Shown here: one piece after another, positions 61,977-64,000 of the stretch | Numbering within the stretch: position 1 is the first letter of the stretch | Layout of the letters: the number at the start of each line of letters is the position of its first letter | Origin: Pseudomonas mangrovi | GTDB lineage: Bacteria; Pseudomonadota; Gammaproteobacteria; Pseudomonadales; Pseudomonadaceae | NCBI RefSeq assembly: GCF_003052585.1 | Contig: NZ_QASN01000002.1 | Coordinates: 62,001-126,000 of the forward strand | Direction: 5' to 3' | Length of the DNA stretch: 64,000 nt | Notes under the pieces: generated by a model | What the model was told of the DNA's origin: nothing | Database searches by the model: none | Seen by the model: only the letters and a program-made list of their open reading frames with translations | Program-made: the position numbers and the translations under genes

Positions 61977-62651
61977 ATGACCCTTCACCCACTGCATCCC
62001 TCCCCGCCGCTGGCCCGGATCGGCCGCGAGCAACCGGCTGCGCTCTATCTGGCGCGGACCGGGCAACCACGCCGGGCGGCGCTGGAGGATTTCATCGGCG
62101 AACGCTTCGCTCGTCAGCACGGTGCCCGGATCAGTCACTTCCTACCCTGCCTGCTGGGCCTGGAACAGGACGACGGCAGCCTGATCGGTGCCGTGGGGCT
62201 GCGCCCGGCCGGTGACACCCCGCTGTTTCTGGAAGCCTACCTGGACCGCCCGGTGGAACAGTGCATCGATGCCACCCCGCTGGATCGCACACGCATCGTC
62301 GAGGTCGGCAACCTGGCAGCAGACAGCCCCGGGGCCGCGCGACTGCTGATAGTCGCGCTCACCGACCTGCTGGCCAGCCTCGGCTTCGAGTGGGTGGTGT
62401 TCACCGCCACCCGCGAGCTGCACAACAGTTTCCAGCGCCTGGGCCTGCAACCCCGGCAACTGGCCGCCGCAGACCCTGCGCGACTGGGCGCAGAAGGCGC
62501 CGCCTGGGGCAGCTACTACCAGCATGCGCCCACCGTGATGGCTGGCCAGATACTCGCCGGGCACCAGCGTTTGCTGCAGCTGGGGCTCTACCCGCGGCTC
62601 GGTCACCAGCCCCTGTATGCCGGAGGACTGCCCGATGTGGCCTGCTGCTGA
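61977..62651 (+). CDS. Thermostable hemolysin-family protein
   Basis: A 224-residue protein of the thermostable hemolysin (TH) family, named after Vibrio proteins but widespread in non-pathogens. ARTGQPRRAALEDFIGERFARQHGARISHFLPCLLGLEQDDG and RIVEVGNLAADSPGAARLLIVALTDLLASLGFEWVVFTATRELHNSFQRLGL fit the family; the fold resembles an N-acyltransferase. No signal peptide is present, which argues against a secreted toxin. Its 3' end overlaps the next gene, an acyl-CoA-synthetase-like ligase, by 17 bp. A biosynthetic role with that ligase is more likely than haemolysis. Confidence 0.8.
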   Translation: MTLHPLHPSPPLARIGREQPAALYLARTGQPRRAALEDFIGERFARQHGARISHFLPCLLGLEQDDGSLIGAVGLRPAGDTPLFLEAYLDRPVEQCIDATPLDRTRIVEVGNLAADSPGAARLLIVALTDLLASLGFEWVVFTATRELHNSFQRLGLQPRQLAAADPARLGAEGAAWGSYYQHAPTVMAGQILAGHQRLLQLGLYPRLGHQPLYAGGLPDVACC

Positions 62652-64000
62652 AACTCTTTTCACCCGGCTCGCCGAGCAAGCGAACGCCCTCGCGCTCATC
62701 GAGGGCGAGCGCCGCCTCACTGCCGCCGAGGTGCTGAGCGAGGTACAGGCGCGCAGCCAACGCCTGGCGCAGCTCGGCGCCCGTCGCGTGGCACTGGCGC
62801 TGGACAACGGCATCGAGTGGGCGCTGTGGGATCTGGCAATCCTCCACGCCGGGCTGGTCTGCGTGCCGCTGCCGGCGTTCTTCTCAGCCGCTCAGCAACA
62901 GCATGTGCTTACCAGCGCCGGGGTCGATCTGCTGATCGGCGAGACGGCCGCCAGTGTCCTTGATGGGCGCCTCGTCGGTGAGCTTGAGCTGCTCGTACCG
63001 GGTCTGCTGCGTCTGCCGGTGGCGACAGTCACGGCACTGGCGCCTGGAACCTGCAAGATCACCTACACCTCCGGTACCACCGGCCAGCCGAAGGGTGTCT
63101 GCCTGGATGCCGCCGCTCAGTTGCAGGTGGCGCAGAGCCTCAGCCTGGCGAGCGAGGGCTGCGCCATCCAGCGCCACCTGTGCGTGCTGCCGCTGGCCAC
63201 GCTGCTGGAAAACATCGCTGGCCTCTACGCACCACTGCTTGCTGGCGCAGCGGTCGAGCTGATGCCGCTGGCACGGGTCGGTCTGCTCGGTGCCAGCGGT
63301 CTGGACCTGGCGCGCCTGCTGCAGAGCCTGACAGAGGCACAGCCGAACAGCCTGATCCTGCTGCCGCAGCTGCTGCTGGCGCTGGTCGCGGCCGCCGAAC
63401 AGGGCGCCGGCCTGCCGGATTCGCTGCGCTTCGTCGCGGTGGGTGGCGGGCGTGTCTCGGCACAGTTGCTGCAACGCGCCGACGCCCTGGGTCTGCCGGT
63501 GTTCGAGGGCTACGGCCTGTCCGAGTGCGCCTCGGTGGTGTGCCTGAACCGGCCCGGCGTACGGCGCATCGGCAGTACCGGCCAACCGCTGCCGCATGCC
63601 CGCGTGCGCCTGGCCGAGGATGGCGAGGTACTGGTCGCCGGCGTGCACATGCTCGGCTATCTCGGCGAGCCACCGCTCGCCGGCGACTGGCTGGCCACTG
63701 GTGACCTGGGCCACTTCGAGGACGGCTTTCTGGTCCTGCACGGACGCAAGAAGAACCAGTTCATCACCGCCTACGGACGCAACGTCAATCCCGAATGGGT
63801 GGAAGCCGAGCTGCTCCAGCAGCTGCCCATCGCCCAGGCCTGGCTGCATGGCGAGGCGCTGGCGCAGAACGTCGCGGTGCTGGTGCCGCGCCAACCCGCC
63901 TGCAGCGACGAGCAACTGGCCGAGGCAGTGGCGGCGGTCAACCGCAGCCTGCCCGACTACGCCCGCGTCCACCGCTGGCTACGCGCAGCAGCGCCCTTCA
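62635..64000 (+). CDS. AMP-binding acyl-CoA synthetase-like protein, partial
   Basis: The first 455 residues of an ANL-superfamily adenylating enzyme, cut by the right edge of the window. The AMP-binding motif YTSGTTGQPKG lies at about 144-154, followed by EGYGLSECASVVCLNRPG and a TGDLGHFEDGFLVLHGRKKNQFITAYGRNVNPEWVE segment with the conserved Asp and Lys. It should activate a carboxylic acid, probably a fatty acid, as acyl-AMP. The ATG at 62635 lies within the end of the hemolysin-family gene (17-bp overlap), so the two are translated together. The N-terminal domain is short compared with long-chain acyl-CoA synthetases. Confidence 0.85.
   Translation, partial: MWPAAETLFTRLAEQANALALIEGERRLTAAEVLSEVQARSQRLAQLGARRVALALDNGIEWALWDLAILHAGLVCVPLPAFFSAAQQQHVLTSAGVDLLIGETAASVLDGRLVGELELLVPGLLRLPVATVTALAPGTCKITYTSGTTGQPKGVCLDAAAQLQVAQSLSLASEGCAIQRHLCVLPLATLLENIAGLYAPLLAGAAVELMPLARVGLLGASGLDLARLLQSLTEAQPNSLILLPQLLLALVAAAEQGAGLPDSLRFVAVGGGRVSAQLLQRADALGLPVFEGYGLSECASVVCLNRPGVRRIGSTGQPLPHARVRLAEDGEVLVAGVHMLGYLGEPPLAGDWLATGDLGHFEDGFLVLHGRKKNQFITAYGRNVNPEWVEAELLQQLPIAQAWLHGEALAQNVAVLVPRQPACSDEQLAEAVAAVNRSLPDYARVHRWLRAAAPF

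Overview
The window is a stretch of high-GC gammaproteobacterial chromosome that looks like Pseudomonas. Supporting markers are an MvaT-type xenogeneic silencer, SdhE/YgfZ, a 483-residue PykA, a 507-residue class I fumarase, a DUF2157/DUF4824 pair, a FecI/FecR/TonB-receptor set and the dispersed GTAGG(G/T)TGG-type palindromes common in this genus. Gene density is about one per kilobase, with many 4-bp start/stop overlaps. I see no prophage, CRISPR array or full-length insertion sequence. The only mobile-looking DNA is a 146-bp MITE-like element.

Layout. 1-8.5 kb: sdhE (cut by the window edge) divergent from ygfZ, an HDOD protein, a solute-binding protein, ung, a serine hydrolase, a branched-chain/urea-type binding protein and two crotonase-fold enzymes. 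8.7-15.2 kb: a DUF1145 membrane protein, then a sulfate-ester module (Tat-exported sulfatase and SdsA1-type alkyl sulfatase, with a divergent LysR regulator), then an exported lipase. 15.2-25.6 kb: a guanidine-assimilation locus. It holds two paralogous binding proteins, an ABC permease and ATPase, two DUF1989 proteins (CgdA/CgdB-like carboxyguanidine deiminase subunits) and a 1214-residue biotin-dependent urea/guanidine carboxylase. 25.8-30.3 kb: DUF2157, DUF4824, a diguanylate cyclase, a Cys-rich CWC protein, rsuA and tRNA-Gly(CCC). 30.5-36.8 kb: an iron-responsive sigma/anti-sigma/TonB receptor system with two membrane proteins. 37-42.7 kb: a HerA-like ATPase, a CBS protein, purU, mvaT and sbcB. 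43-50.8 kb: a tightly coupled membrane operon (DUF, RDD, SpoIIM, DUF4129, DUF4350, MoxR, DUF58). 51-64 kb: PilZ, DUF4124 and a lipoprotein, a tandem Usp protein, pykA, a crotonase, a 2Fe-2S reductase, a second diguanylate cyclase, class I fumarase, several small proteins, and a thermostable-hemolysin-family gene overlapping an acyl-CoA-synthetase-like gene that runs off the window.

The most notable system is the guanidine locus. Ahead of the second binding protein I read an NtrC-type palindrome (GCACC-N5-GGTGC), a sigma54-type promoter (TGGCAC-N5-TCGCT) and a guanidine-I (ykkC) riboswitch. Immediately before the carboxylase, in the same gene string, there is a guanidine-II (mini-ykkC) riboswitch: two hairpins with ACGA and ACGG loops. 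Two structurally unrelated sensors of one ligand thus appear to control the transport half and the carboxylase half separately, under a nitrogen-limitation promoter. No allophanate hydrolase gene follows the carboxylase, so the last step must be encoded elsewhere or be absent.
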